Assembly (NCBI GenBank): GCA_030429105.1
Contig: JAUIDE010000045.1
Coordinates: 1-32,689, forward strand
Origin: Alphaproteobacteria bacterium
GTDB lineage: Bacteria > Pseudomonadota > Alphaproteobacteria > Rhodobacterales > Rhodobacteraceae
DNA length: 32,689 nt
Direction of reading: 5' to 3'
Of the stretch, positions 25,397-32,689 are shown in pieces. Position 1 is the stretch's first letter. Every line of letters begins with the position of its first letter. Under the pieces are notes generated by a model. That model worked only from the letters and a program-made list of their open reading frames with translations. It made no database searches and was not told the DNA's origin. The position numbers were made by a program, and so were the translations under genes.

Positions 25397-25699
25397 ATGA
25401 AACGAGGCGGACTCAGGCCGCGCGCTGTCGACATGACCATTCTGGCCCTTGTCGCAGCAGCCTCTCTTTATTTCGCGCATCGCGGCGTGCAGGGCGGGCT
25501 CGGCCTGCGCGTCGGCTTCACCGCTTCGGAAGAGACAAGGCGACTGGCGGCGGAACTCGATGCGCTCCAGCAGGAACGCATTGAACTCGAAGTCCTAACC
25601 GGGCGGCTTGGCGGCGAGACCATCGACCTTGATCTGCTCGACGAGCGGGCGCGTGTAATTTTGGGTCGGGCGCGCCCCGACGAGATCGTCATACGTTGA
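25397..25699 (+). CDS. FtsB/DivIC-family septum formation initiator
   Basis: A 100-residue bitopic protein with a short basic N-terminus, one membrane helix (MTILALVAAASLYFAHRGV) and a coiled coil (TRRLAAELDALQQERIELEVLTGRL), then DLLDERARVILGRARPDEIVI. That is the FtsB/DivIC layout. In cell division FtsB joins FtsL and FtsQ to activate septal peptidoglycan synthesis. This gene commonly lies between eno and pdhA in alphaproteobacteria, which supports the call. The start is ATG 25397, since the open frame upstream overlaps the MFS gene and lacks the membrane-protein pattern. Confidence 0.88.
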   Translation: MKRGGLRPRAVDMTILALVAAASLYFAHRGVQGGLGLRVGFTASEETRRLAAELDALQQERIELEVLTGRLGGETIDLDLLDERARVILGRARPDEIVIR

Positions 25700-25772
25700 A
25701 CTTCTTCGCTCCGGACCAAACGAAAAACCGTCCCTGAACCGCTCCGCCGCCTTCCCTCCAATTTTTCTCCCT

Positions 25773-25800
25773 TACGAAGCAGGGCGATTGCGCGCTAAGG
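25773..25800 (+). promoter_or_regulatory. Putative promoter for the pdh operon
   Basis: CTAAGG (25795-25800) resembles the -10 box seen before eno, with a poor -35 (TACGAA at 25773-25778, or TTACGA one base earlier). It would start transcription near 25807, giving a leader of about 70 bases. The 176-base gap after ftsB holds this box and the leader hairpins, with pyrimidine-rich sequence before them. Confidence 0.35.
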
Positions 25801-25814
25801 TCGCGCTCAAGGGA

Positions 25815-25863
25815 CGCGGGGAAGCCCGCGCCAGGGGCTTCGCGGCCCCGAGGTTCAAAGGGG
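25815..25863 (+). promoter_or_regulatory. Alternative-hairpin leader before pdhA
   Basis: Four pairings are visible. A: CGCGGG (25815-25820) with CCCGCG (25825-25830). B: GAAGCCC (25821-25827) with GGGCTTC (25835-25841). C: GGGGC (25834-25838) with GCCCC (25845-25849). D: CCCC (25846-25849) with GGGG (25860-25863), the start of the ribosome site. A and C fit together and leave the ribosome site free. B and D fit together and cover it. This two-state design suggests translational control of the pyruvate dehydrogenase operon. High GC makes chance pairings common, so function is inference. Confidence 0.45.
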
Positions 25864-25875
25864 AGGGAAACCCGC

Positions 25876-26865
25876 ATGGCCGCCACGCGCAAGCGGACGA
25901 AACCGAACGCCTCGAAAGAGGAGCTTCTGAAATTCTATCGTGAGATGCTGCTGATCCGCCGTTTCGAGGAGAAGGCCGGGCAACTCTACGGCATGGGCGC
26001 GATCGGCGGCTTCTGCCATCTCTACATCGGGCAGGAAGCGGTCGTCGTCGGCATCGAGGCCTGCGCCAAGGAAGGGGATCAACGGGTCACCTCCTATCGC
26101 GACCACGGCCACATGCTGGCCTGCGGCATGGACCCGAAGGGCGTGATGGCGGAGCTGACCGGTCGCGAAGGCGGTTATTCCCGCGGCAAGGGCGGCTCGA
26201 TGCACATGTTCTCCAAGGAGAAAAACTTCTATGGCGGACACGGGATCGTCGGCGCGCAGGTGCCGATCGGGGTCGGCCTCGCCTTCGCCAACTGGTATCG
26301 CGGCAACGACAATGTGAGCTTCGCCTATTTCGGCGACGGCGCGGCGAACCAGGGCCAGATATACGAGGCCATGAACATGGCCAGCCTATGGAAGCTCCCG
26401 GCGATCTTCGTAATCGAGAACAACCAGTATGCGATGGGCACGAGCCTGAAACGCGCCTCCTCCACGCCGGCGCTTTATACCCGTGGCGAAGCCTTCGGCA
26501 TTGCGGGCGAGGCTGTGGACGGGATGGATGTTCTCGCGGTCAAGGCCGCGACCGAGAAGGCCGTCGGCCACTGCCGGGCCGGGAACGGCCCGTATATCCT
26601 CGAGATGAACACCTATCGCTATCGCGGGCATTCCATGTCGGACCCGGCGAAGTACCGGACCCGCGAGGAAGTTCAGAAGATGCGGGACGAGCGGGACCCT
26701 ATCGACCATGTCCGCGATCTACTGCTGATGGGCGGCGAGACTACGGAGGATGACCTCAAGGCGGTGGACAAGGAGATAAAGGCCATCGTCAACGAGTCGG
26801 CGAAGTTCGCACAAGAAAGTCCCGAACCGGATCCGAAAGAGCTCTGGACCGATATCTACGCCTGA
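25876..26865 (+). CDS. pdhA: Pyruvate dehydrogenase E1 component subunit alpha
   Basis: A 329-residue E1 alpha of the two-subunit (alpha2beta2) type. It has ELLKFYREMLLIRRFEE, GFCHLYIGQEAVVVG, TSYRDHGHMLACGMDPK, GREGGYSRGKGGSMHMF, and the thiamine-diphosphate motif from GDGAANQGQIYEAMNMAS to IENNQYAMGTS. The phosphorylation-loop region YRYRGHSMSDPAKYRTREE is also present. With pdhB it decarboxylates pyruvate and passes the acetyl group to lipoyl-E2. The start is ATG 25876 with GGGGAGGG upstream. pdhB starts 12 bases after its stop. Confidence 0.97.
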   Translation: MAATRKRTKPNASKEELLKFYREMLLIRRFEEKAGQLYGMGAIGGFCHLYIGQEAVVVGIEACAKEGDQRVTSYRDHGHMLACGMDPKGVMAELTGREGGYSRGKGGSMHMFSKEKNFYGGHGIVGAQVPIGVGLAFANWYRGNDNVSFAYFGDGAANQGQIYEAMNMASLWKLPAIFVIENNQYAMGTSLKRASSTPALYTRGEAFGIAGEAVDGMDVLAVKAATEKAVGHCRAGNGPYILEMNTYRYRGHSMSDPAKYRTREEVQKMRDERDPIDHVRDLLLMGGETTEDDLKAVDKEIKAIVNESAKFAQESPEPDPKELWTDIYA

Positions 26866-26877
26866 GGGGGGCGCGCA

Positions 26878-28257
26878 ATGACGATCGAGATCAAGATGCC
26901 CGCCCTCTCGCCGACGATGGAGGAGGGAAACCTCTCCAAGTGGCATGTGAAGGAAGGCGACGAGGTGAAATCCGGCGATGTGATCGCCGAGATCGAAACC
27001 GACAAGGCGACGATGGAAGTGGAGGCTGTCGACGAGGGGAAGGTCGGCAAGATCGTGGTTCCCGAGGGAACTGAAGGCGTTAAGGTCAACGCCGTGATCG
27101 CGATCCTGCTTGAAGACGGCGAGGATGGATCGTCCCTTTCCGCGGGAGATTCGAAGATCGCGGCTCCAAAGACGCCGGCTTCAGCCCCCGCTGCGGCGCC
27201 GCCCACCCAACAGCCGGCCCGCACTGAGCCGAAAGCGGCTGTGAAGGCTGAGCCGGAATGGCCCGCCGGAACCCGAATGAAGACCCAGACGGTGCGCGAG
27301 GCATTGCGCGATGCGATGGCCGAAGAGATGCGCCGGAACGAAGCGGTCTTCCTGATGGGCGAGGAAGTCGCCGAATATCAGGGCGCCTACAAGATCAGCC
27401 AGGGCCTGCTTGACGAGTTCGGGCCGAAACGGGTGATAGATACCCCGATTACGGAGCATGGCTTCGCCGGCCTCGCCGTGGGCGCAGCTTTCGCCGGGCT
27501 GAACCCAATCGTCGAATTCATGACCTTCAACTTCGCGATGCAGGCGATCGATCAGATCATCAACTCGGCGGCGAAGACGCTCTATATGTCCGGTGGTTTG
27601 ATGGGCTGCCCGATCGTCTTCCGCGGCCCGAACGGAGCGGCGGCGCGGGTCGCGGCACAGCACAGCCAGGACTATGCAGCCTGGTATGCGCAGATTCCGG
27701 GGCTTAAAGTGGTGCAGCCCTATTCCGCATCGGACGCCAAGGGGCTACTGAAATCCGCCATACGCGACCCGAACCCCGTTATCGTTCTCGAGAACGAGAT
27801 TCTTTATGGCCGCAGTTTCGAGGTTCCAGACCTCGAGGACTGGACGGTGCCGATCGGAAAGGCGCGGATCTGGCGGGAGGGGGAAGATGTCACCATCGTC
27901 TCCTTCGGTATCGGCATGACTTATGCGCTGGCCGCGGCGGAGGCGCTTGAGAGCGAGGGGATTTCCGCCGAGGTGATCGACTTGCGCACGATCCGCCCCA
28001 TAGACACGGCCAGCGTCGTCGCTTCCGTGAAGAAGACCAATCGCTGCGTAACCGTCGAGGAGGGCTGGCCGGTTTGCTCGATCGGAAACCACATCTCCGC
28101 AGTGTTGATGCAGGAGGCGTTCGACTGGCTCGATGCGCCCGTCATCAACCTGACCGGCAAGGATGTTCCGATGCCTTATGCCGCAAATCTCGAGAAACTG
28201 GCGCTGGTGACAACCGAAGAAGTGGTCGCCGCGTGCAAGTCAGTCGCCTATCGCTGA
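26878..28257 (+). CDS. pdhB: Pyruvate dehydrogenase E1 component subunit beta with N-terminal lipoyl domain
   Basis: A 459-residue protein. Residues 1-80 are a lipoyl domain ([18 protein letters not shown]; lipoylated Lys in [13 protein letters not shown]), joined by an Ala/Pro-rich linker (residues about 95-130) to a transketolase-type E1 beta. The latter has [69 protein letters not shown] and a C-terminal transketolase domain ([13 protein letters not shown]). A lipoyl domain on E1 beta is typical of many alphaproteobacteria, not an error. The start is ATG 26878 after a G-rich ribosome site. Confidence 0.97.
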   Translation: MTIEIKMPALSPTMEEGNLSKWHVKEGDEVKSGDVIAEIETDKATMEVEAVDEGKVGKIVVPEGTEGVKVNAVIAILLEDGEDGSSLSAGDSKIAAPKTPASAPAAAPPTQQPARTEPKAAVKAEPEWPAGTRMKTQTVREALRDAMAEEMRRNEAVFLMGEEVAEYQGAYKISQGLLDEFGPKRVIDTPITEHGFAGLAVGAAFAGLNPIVEFMTFNFAMQAIDQIINSAAKTLYMSGGLMGCPIVFRGPNGAAARVAAQHSQDYAAWYAQIPGLKVVQPYSASDAKGLLKSAIRDPNPVIVLENEILYGRSFEVPDLEDWTVPIGKARIWREGEDVTIVSFGIGMTYALAAAEALESEGISAEVIDLRTIRPIDTASVVASVKKTNRCVTVEEGWPVCSIGNHISAVLMQEAFDWLDAPVINLTGKDVPMPYAANLEKLALVTTEEVVAACKSVAYR

Positions 28258-28268
28258 GGGAGCGGATC

Positions 28269-29576
28269 ATGCCGATCAACGTCACGATGCCTGCGCTTTC
28301 CCCCACGATGGAGGAAGGCAATCTCGCGAAATGGCATGTCAAGGAAGGCGACACAGTCTCATCCGGAGACGTGATTGCGGAGATCGAGACCGACAAGGCG
28401 ACGATGGAAGTCGAGGCGGTCGACGAGGGCGTTGTCGGAAAGATAGTCGTCGCCGAAGGGACTGAAGGCGTCAAGGTGAATGCCGTCATCGCCATTCTTC
28501 TTGAGAAGGGCGAGGATGCGGCTTCGCTTGCGACGGATGGAGGCGCTCCGAAGGCCGAAATGACGAGAGGAGCGGCGCCGGCGATCTCCGAGCCCACAAG
28601 AGCAGAGAGTTCTGGGGGCGCGGCGCCGCAACATGCGTCGGCAGGCGCGGAAAGGGTATTCGCCTCTCCACTAGCGCGCCGCATCGCACGGGAAAAGGGG
28701 CTTGACCTTGCCGCGGTAAAGGGAACCGGACCCCATGGCCGGATCGTCAAGGCGGATGTCGAAGCGGCGAAGCGCGCGTCGACCGACGTTCCGACGCAAG
28801 AGGCTGCAAGGGCCGATTCTCCAAAGGTCCCGCCTGCGCCAGTTCAGAGCGCATCCGCCGAGCAGGTGAAGAAGCTTTACGGGGGCAGGGTCTTTGAGGA
28901 AGTTGCGCTCGACGGGATGCGGAGGACCATCGCCGCGCGTCTGACCGAAGCCAAACAGACGATCCCTCACTTCTATCTCCGCCGGGACATCGAGTTGGAT
29001 GCGCTTCTCGCTTTTCGTGGCGAGCTCAACAAGGGGCTCGAGACGAAAGGCGTTAAGCTTTCGGTCAACGACTTCGTGATCAAGGCATGCGCGCTGGCGT
29101 TGCAGGATGTGCCGGACTGCAATGCAGCTTGGGCCGGCGACCGTATGCTCCGCTTCAAGGCGTCCGATGTCGCCGTCGCAGTGGCGATAGACGGTGGGCT
29201 GATCACCCCGGTCATACGGGACGCCGAGAGCAAAAGCATGAGCGCCATCTCACGGGAGATGAAAGATCTCGCCGCCAAGGCGAAGGCGCGAAAACTATCC
29301 CCTGCCGACTATCAAGGCGGCAGCTTCGCGATCTCCAACCTCGGAATGATGGGCATCGAAAACTTCGATGCCGTTATCAATCCGCCGCACGGAGCGATAC
29401 TTGCCGTCGGGGCCGGCGTTCGAAAGCCGGTGGTGAAGGAAGAAATGGTGGCGATCGCTACGGTGATGTCGGTTACGCTTTCTGTGGATCACCGGGTGAT
29501 CGACGGAGCGCTTGGCGCATCGTTCCTCCAGGCGATCAAGGCTTATCTGGAGGAACCGATGTCGATGTTGGCCTAG
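28269..29576 (+). CDS. pdhC: Dihydrolipoyllysine-residue acetyltransferase (pyruvate dehydrogenase E2)
   Basis: A 435-residue E2. There is one lipoyl domain (1-80, [13 protein letters not shown]), a linker, a peripheral-subunit-binding domain near 135-170 (FASPLARRIAREKGLDLAAVKGTGPHGRIVKADV), a second linker, and the catalytic acetyltransferase domain from about 205 (EEVALDGMRRTIAARLTEAKQTIPHFYL) ending with active-site SVDHRVIDGALG (His and Asp). It transfers acetyl from lipoyl to CoA. The start is ATG 28269 behind GAGGGAG; longer upstream reading frames overlap pdhB. No E3 (lpd) gene follows; instead cysE ends facing it. Confidence 0.97.
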   Translation: MPINVTMPALSPTMEEGNLAKWHVKEGDTVSSGDVIAEIETDKATMEVEAVDEGVVGKIVVAEGTEGVKVNAVIAILLEKGEDAASLATDGGAPKAEMTRGAAPAISEPTRAESSGGAAPQHASAGAERVFASPLARRIAREKGLDLAAVKGTGPHGRIVKADVEAAKRASTDVPTQEAARADSPKVPPAPVQSASAEQVKKLYGGRVFEEVALDGMRRTIAARLTEAKQTIPHFYLRRDIELDALLAFRGELNKGLETKGVKLSVNDFVIKACALALQDVPDCNAAWAGDRMLRFKASDVAVAVAIDGGLITPVIRDAESKSMSAISREMKDLAAKAKARKLSPADYQGGSFAISNLGMMGIENFDAVINPPHGAILAVGAGVRKPVVKEEMVAIATVMSVTLSVDHRVIDGALGASFLQAIKAYLEEPMSMLA

Positions 29577-29577
29577 A

Positions 29578-29592
29578 TCGAGTTCAACTCGA
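29578..29592. terminator. Small palindrome between the convergent pdhC and cysE ends
   Basis: TCGAGTT (29578-29584), C, and AACTCGA (29586-29592) form a perfect 15-base palindrome that overlaps the cysE stop codon. It could fold as a hairpin on either transcript and act as a weak bidirectional terminator. No U-run follows, so confidence is low. Confidence 0.35.
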
Positions 29593-30408
29593 AGGAACGA
29601 TGTCCGCTACCATCTGATCCATCGAGGCTGCGGGCCTCGCACAGCCAGCCTCGCCTACGATGCGCGCGGGAACGCCCGCCACTGTCTTGCATGGCGGCAC
29701 ATCCTTGAGGACGACGGAACCTGCTGCGATTCGGCTGCAATCGCCGATCCGGATGTTTCCGAGCACCGACGCGCCTGCGCCGATAAGAACCCCGTTTCCG
29801 ATCTTCGGATGACGGTCTTCTTCCGCCTTTCCTGTGCCGCCAAGCGTTACTGAATGCAGCATGGAGACGTCGTCCCCTACCACCGCCGTCTCGCCGATAA
29901 CGATCGAGTGGGCATGATCGATCATAACGCCACGCCCGATCCGGGCCGCCGGATGAATGTCTACGCCAAAAACCTCGGAACTCCGCATCTGAAAGAAATA
30001 TGCAAGGTCTTTCCGTCCCTGGCGCCATAGCCAGTGAGCGATCCGATGTGTTTGGATCGCAAGGAACCCTTTGAAGAAGAGCAGAGGCTGCACATACCGG
30101 TGGCATGCGGGATCGCGCTCTTCGACCGCCGCGATATCAGCGCGAATTGCAACGCCGATCTCGGGATCGGAGGTCTCCGCCTCGTTGCAGATCTGCCTTA
30201 TCAGCATTTGCGGCATGTCATCGGTGGCAAGTTTCTGCGCCAGTCGATAACTGATCGCTGCTTCGAGGCTTCTGGCCTGCAGGACCACAGCATGCACGAG
30301 ACTGGCCATAAGCGGTTCTGCCGAAACAATCTCCTCAGCTTCTCGTCGAATTCGGCTCCAGACGGGATCGAACTTGGCGGAGGCTCGGGCCGTGTTCTGG
30401 ACAATCAT
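29584..30408 (-). CDS. cysE: Serine O-acetyltransferase
   Basis: A 274-residue CysE that acetylates serine with acetyl-CoA as the first step of cysteine synthesis. The N-terminal helical domain (DPVWSRIRREAEEI, ADIAAVEERDPACHRYVQPLLFFKGFLAIQTHRIAHWLW) matches family length. The left-handed beta-helix catalytic domain has VDIHPAARIGRGVMIDHAHSI, the conserved D-H pair, VSMLHSVTLGGTGK, DRHPKIGNGVLIGAGASVLGN and a C-terminal CKTVAGVPARIVG. The start is ATG 30408 with GGGAGGAAAG upstream. It lies downstream of, and in the same direction as, the GTA genes; cysE next to a GTA cluster is also known in Rhodobacter capsulatus. Confidence 0.96.
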   Translation of the reverse strand: MIVQNTARASAKFDPVWSRIRREAEEIVSAEPLMASLVHAVVLQARSLEAAISYRLAQKLATDDMPQMLIRQICNEAETSDPEIGVAIRADIAAVEERDPACHRYVQPLLFFKGFLAIQTHRIAHWLWRQGRKDLAYFFQMRSSEVFGVDIHPAARIGRGVMIDHAHSIVIGETAVVGDDVSMLHSVTLGGTGKAEEDRHPKIGNGVLIGAGASVLGNIRIGDCSRIAAGSVVLKDVPPCKTVAGVPARIVGEAGCARPAASMDQMVADIVPSS

Positions 30409-30439
30409 CGTTCTTTCCTCCCGTATCTCTCATCAGATC

Positions 30440-30468
30440 ACTATCGTAATACGAAATGTCGGTTTCAA
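30440..30468 (-). promoter_or_regulatory. Putative cysE promoter
   Basis: On the minus strand TTGAAA (30468-30463) and GATAGT (30445-30440) are spaced by 17 bases, 31 bases before the cysE ATG. The matches are five of six and four of six. It is the best -35 box in the window. The 163-base gap also contains GGCGCC (30511-30516) and GGCGCC (30534-30539), a weak inverted repeat that could end GTA transcripts. Confidence 0.55.
30444..30454. promoter_or_regulatory. Possible operator inside the cysE promoter
   Basis: TCGTA-A-TACGA (30444-30454) is a perfect palindrome lying over the edge of the -10 box and into the spacer, where a repressor would block RNA polymerase. It is in AT-rich sequence unlike the surrounding coding DNA. 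The regulator is unknown. Confidence 0.4.
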
Positions 30469-30571
30469 CCGCGCTCACCTACAAATATTCTATCCCGAGA
30501 GAACGATCTTGGCGCCTACACCCTCCGAAAGAAGGCGCCGCAGCAAGAGCGGTGCCTTCGAGTTAGCCAGC

Positions 30572-30802
30572 CTATTTCGGCACGAAGCGACCGCCGACGA
30601 TCTTTCCACGATCCTTCGCATAGCCGACATTCAGGGCGAGCATATCGATGATCTTGTAGACCCGTGCAATAAAGGAGTCGTCAGCCGGCGTCGGCGTCAG
30701 CGCCGCAATTGCGGAGGCGGCGGCGATGATGAAGAACGCGATGTCGAAGACACGCGGCGCATAGTAAGCGATGCACAAGGCAAGGTCTGAGCAGGTGGTC
30801 AT
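30572..30802 (-). CDS. Small membrane protein at the end of the GTA cluster
   Basis: A 76-residue protein with one strongly hydrophobic helix (about 17-36: VFDIAFFIIAAASAIAAL) followed by a conserved-looking tail TPTPADDSFIARVYKIIDMLALNVGYAKD. I recognise this tail (TPxxDDxxxxxxYxxIDxLALNxGxAK) as a recurrent small phage- or GTA-associated protein, but no function is established; size and topology resemble a small holin or phage membrane protein. The start is ATG 30802 with AAGGAGA upstream, 21 bases after the DUF2793 gene. Confidence 0.75.
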   Translation of the reverse strand: MTTCSDLALCIAYYAPRVFDIAFFIIAAASAIAALTPTPADDSFIARVYKIIDMLALNVGYAKDRGKIVGGRFVPK

Positions 30803-30823
30803 CAGGATCTCCTTGGTGGGACG

Positions 30824-31543
30824 TCACGGGAATGATGGGGGCGTGAGTTCGAGATAGTGAACAGAAATGCGGACGGTTCCGCCGACAAACGCTCCGCCGC
30901 CTTGCGGCTCGATCCGTAGCGGCGTCGCCGCGTAATATGACACCGGAGCGCTTGTCACTCCGACGAGAGAGGACCCGGTGACAAGACCGATCCCGTTGCC
31001 GTAGCGGTCCGCCGCGTCGTCGACCCCGATCCGCCAGCCCGTCAACCCTGGACCGGACATGTCGTCCATCACCCGTGCAGTGACGCCGAGCACAATCGCG
31101 CGGTCCGGAATGGTCAGCGTCGTCAGAAACCCGAAACCAGGAAGTATCGGCTCGTCTGCTGTAGCGAGCGCGCCGATCGTCCCTGATCCGAAGACTACGG
31201 GCCCAATCGGGGCCGGGCGCCACGACATGCCGTCGAAGATCATGCGCTCAGCGCGATCCGCCACCCACGCGGCGTACCCTGTTGGAGGAGAGAAGAAATC
31301 CCATCCTCCGTTGATGAAGAAGGCGACTTGCCCGTCACGTCCCGACCACGCGGCATCGCCCGGCGCGCTTACAGCATAAGCGTCACCCTCCTCGGGAGTT
31401 GGCGGCGGAGCGGAGTGTTCCGTACTCTCCAGATGAGCCGCGGTGATCGCATCGAGACGCGCCAATGCTTCGTTGACCGTCACGTGCTTCTGCGCCTGCG
31501 CAGCAGAAAGAAGCGGCAGGCGCATTTTCGAGGTGTCATACAT
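30824..31543 (-). CDS. DUF2793 domain protein of the GTA/phage tail region
   Basis: A 239-residue protein. The N-terminal half matches DUF2793: RLPLLSAAQAQKHVTVNEALARLDAI, PPPTPEEGDAYAV, AWSGRDGQVAFFINGGWDFFSPPTGYAAWV and GMSWRP. This domain is found in phage and GTA tail-fibre or structural proteins. The C-terminal half is beta-rich (ITVRVMDD-like ARVMDDMSG, GGTVRISVHYLEL) and may be receptor-facing. The start is ATG 31543 with AAAGGTCACC upstream and an 8-base overlap with the gene before it, indicating co-translation. Confidence 0.88.
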   Translation of the reverse strand: MYDTSKMRLPLLSAAQAQKHVTVNEALARLDAITAAHLESTEHSAPPPTPEEGDAYAVSAPGDAAWSGRDGQVAFFINGGWDFFSPPTGYAAWVADRAERMIFDGMSWRPAPIGPVVFGSGTIGALATADEPILPGFGFLTTLTIPDRAIVLGVTARVMDDMSGPGLTGWRIGVDDAADRYGNGIGLVTGSSLVGVTSAPVSYYAATPLRIEPQGGGAFVGGTVRISVHYLELTPPSFP

Positions 31544-32689
31544 GGTGGGTGACCTTTGCAGAAGGGCCTTCGCCAAACTGATCAGACAGCTGAGAGACCG
31601 AGATCTCGACCGGACCGGCCGCACCCGCCGCGACCTGAGAAGAAACCGACCAAACGTGACGCGGCGCGAAGGTCTCCAGATCGACGAAAGAGCCTATGCG
31701 GACACGGTACGCCTCCCGCGCCTCACTGAGCGGGGGCTCGATGTCAGACCAACCATCCCCGTCAATACGTGTTCTTCTGATCCAGGAAATGTGAACATCA
31801 CCAGACCCAAGGTCCCGCTCGACCCGTAGATGCGCGGGCGCATAAGGTCGGAGCCGAACGCCGCGATCGACGATCTGCATCGTCGAGTAGCTGTCATGAC
31901 CGTACGGCTTCCTCGCCGGGCCAAGTCTCAATGATCGGGGAGCATCGCGAAGAGCGGGACTTGCGGCGATTTCAGCCTGGCTCCCATCGAGGAGCACGAA
32001 GGTCGAGCCAGCCGGAGTCGGATCTCCAATGAAGGGCTCGGTTCCGGCCTGCCCGCGGAGCAGCCCGGTCAGCCGCCAGAGTTCTGGCCCGACAAACTCG
32101 GCCTCAAGGAATTGAAGCACCTCCCATTCACCCGAGGGCGACATCACCGCGGCCCGGTTCGCGCCGTTCAGGACTGCTGCGACCGATCGCGAACTGAGCG
32201 AACCGCCATGGAGACGCACTATCGCTCCAGATCCGCACGACCAGATGTGAGGTCGGCTTGATGGGAGATCGTCGGCAAGAAGCCCGACGACGGATGGGCG
32301 CGGTATGGTGGTTTCGAGACGGTACTCGTCATCTCCGTCCGCAGCGTAAACTGCGGCGGCCCCGGTCCATGGATACGCATACGCCGCGACGATCGGTGAG
32401 GCGCCGTCATCGCCAACTAAAGGCAAGTCGAGGAACAGGCCTTCAATCGGAAGCGCCGGAACGGGTCTCTCCACCGGTGCGGCTGGTATGTCGGTGCGGA
32501 GCGGCGAAGGGCTGAAGTCCGCGATGCGAGACAGCGTCAGGCTTCGGGTCACGTCCTCTTCGAGAGCGTCCACGCGATACCGTGCGCCATTCGCACGATC
32601 CGGGAATGAAAGCACGTCGCCGATCTCGATGGCGAGATGTTTACGGCCAACCCTTACGACGCCCCCTTCGCGCGAAGCCCGGCTCTCGG
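31536..32689 (-). CDS. GTA tail/host-specificity (baseplate multidomain) protein, C-terminal part
   Basis: The frame is open from the right edge of the window, so the start is missing; 383 residues are visible. The segment IEIGDVLSF...ARYRVDALEEDVTRSLTLSRI, together with LTGLLRGQAGTEP and LRVERDLGSGDVHISWIRRTR, matches the C-terminal part of the large TIM-barrel/host-specificity protein at the end of alphaproteobacterial GTA clusters (ORFg15 in Rhodobacter capsulatus). It lies at the tail tip of the particle. The rest of the GTA cluster is expected to the right, beyond the window. Confidence 0.88.
   Translation of the reverse strand, partial: ESRASREGGVVRVGRKHLAIEIGDVLSFPDRANGARYRVDALEEDVTRSLTLSRIADFSPSPLRTDIPAAPVERPVPALPIEGLFLDLPLVGDDGASPIVAAYAYPWTGAAAVYAADGDDEYRLETTIPRPSVVGLLADDLPSSRPHIWSCGSGAIVRLHGGSLSSRSVAAVLNGANRAAVMSPSGEWEVLQFLEAEFVGPELWRLTGLLRGQAGTEPFIGDPTPAGSTFVLLDGSQAEIAASPALRDAPRSLRLGPARKPYGHDSYSTMQIVDRGVRLRPYAPAHLRVERDLGSGDVHISWIRRTRIDGDGWSDIEPPLSEAREAYRVRIGSFVDLETFAPRHVWSVSSQVAAGAAGPVEISVSQLSDQFGEGPSAKVTHHV

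Noticed and set aside
25846-25867. A tRNA-like T-arm (GGTTCAAA) upstream of pdhA
   Set aside because: The loop is not closed by the G-C pair required in a T-arm, and no acceptor, D or anticodon arm is present nearby. It fits better as leader hairpin and ribosome site.
26896-28505. Recent gene conversion between the pdhB and pdhC lipoyl regions
   Set aside because: The longest perfectly shared DNA runs are only about 20 bases and synonymous differences are frequent throughout, so protein-level conservation is enough to explain the similarity.

Overview
The window is a densely packed, high-GC stretch of an alphaproteobacterial chromosome, most likely from Rhodobacterales (Paracoccaceae/Roseobacteraceae). 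Three things point there: the 3' end of a gene transfer agent (GTA) cluster next to cysE, a pdhA-pdhB-pdhC operon whose E1 beta carries its own lipoyl domain and which follows an ftsB-like gene and eno, and an ELM1-family protein of the kind found in alphaproteobacteria. No species is named because the sequence alone does not support one. No gap between genes exceeds about 200 bases. I saw no tRNA, rRNA, CRISPR array, insertion sequence or integrase.

Region 1 (1-11255) is mostly a cell-surface glycoconjugate or lipid locus. It holds the C-terminal half of a CDP-alcohol phosphatidyltransferase, two different sugar/polyol-phosphate nucleotidyltransferases, a GT8-like glycosyltransferase, a fusion of a degenerate GT8-like domain to a methyltransferase, a Wzx-like flippase translationally coupled to an ELM1-family GT-B-like protein, a 2-oxoglutarate/Fe(II) oxygenase and a GT2-acyltransferase fusion. 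HIT, MOSC and MBL-fold genes are interspersed. The set could activate, transfer, modify and export an unidentified polar head group or glycan; this is the best candidate for an undescribed pathway here.

Region 2 (11260-18763) is mixed housekeeping: thrS, an orphan membrane histidine kinase, a class C beta-lactamase-like serine hydrolase overlapping a nitronate monooxygenase gene, and a mepA-like murein endopeptidase overlapping a phytase-esterase-like secreted protein.

Region 3 (18769-20110) is a tight leftward operon of a PepSY protein, a b561-type cytochrome and a membrane-anchored LuxR-type regulator. It diverges from ssb-mazG.

Region 4 (20308-29576) runs rightward: ssb, mazG, an orphan ferric-iron-binding SBP, eno, a Tet-like MFS exporter, ftsB and pdhA-pdhB-pdhC. 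Region 5 (29584-32689) runs leftward: the partial GTA tail/host-specificity protein, a DUF2793 protein, a small membrane protein and cysE. Two leaders, before the nucleotidyltransferase at 1133 and before pdhA, contain mutually exclusive hairpins that could expose or hide the ribosome binding site. A 21-base perfect palindrome sits in the ssb promoter region, and an 11-base palindrome sits in the cysE promoter.
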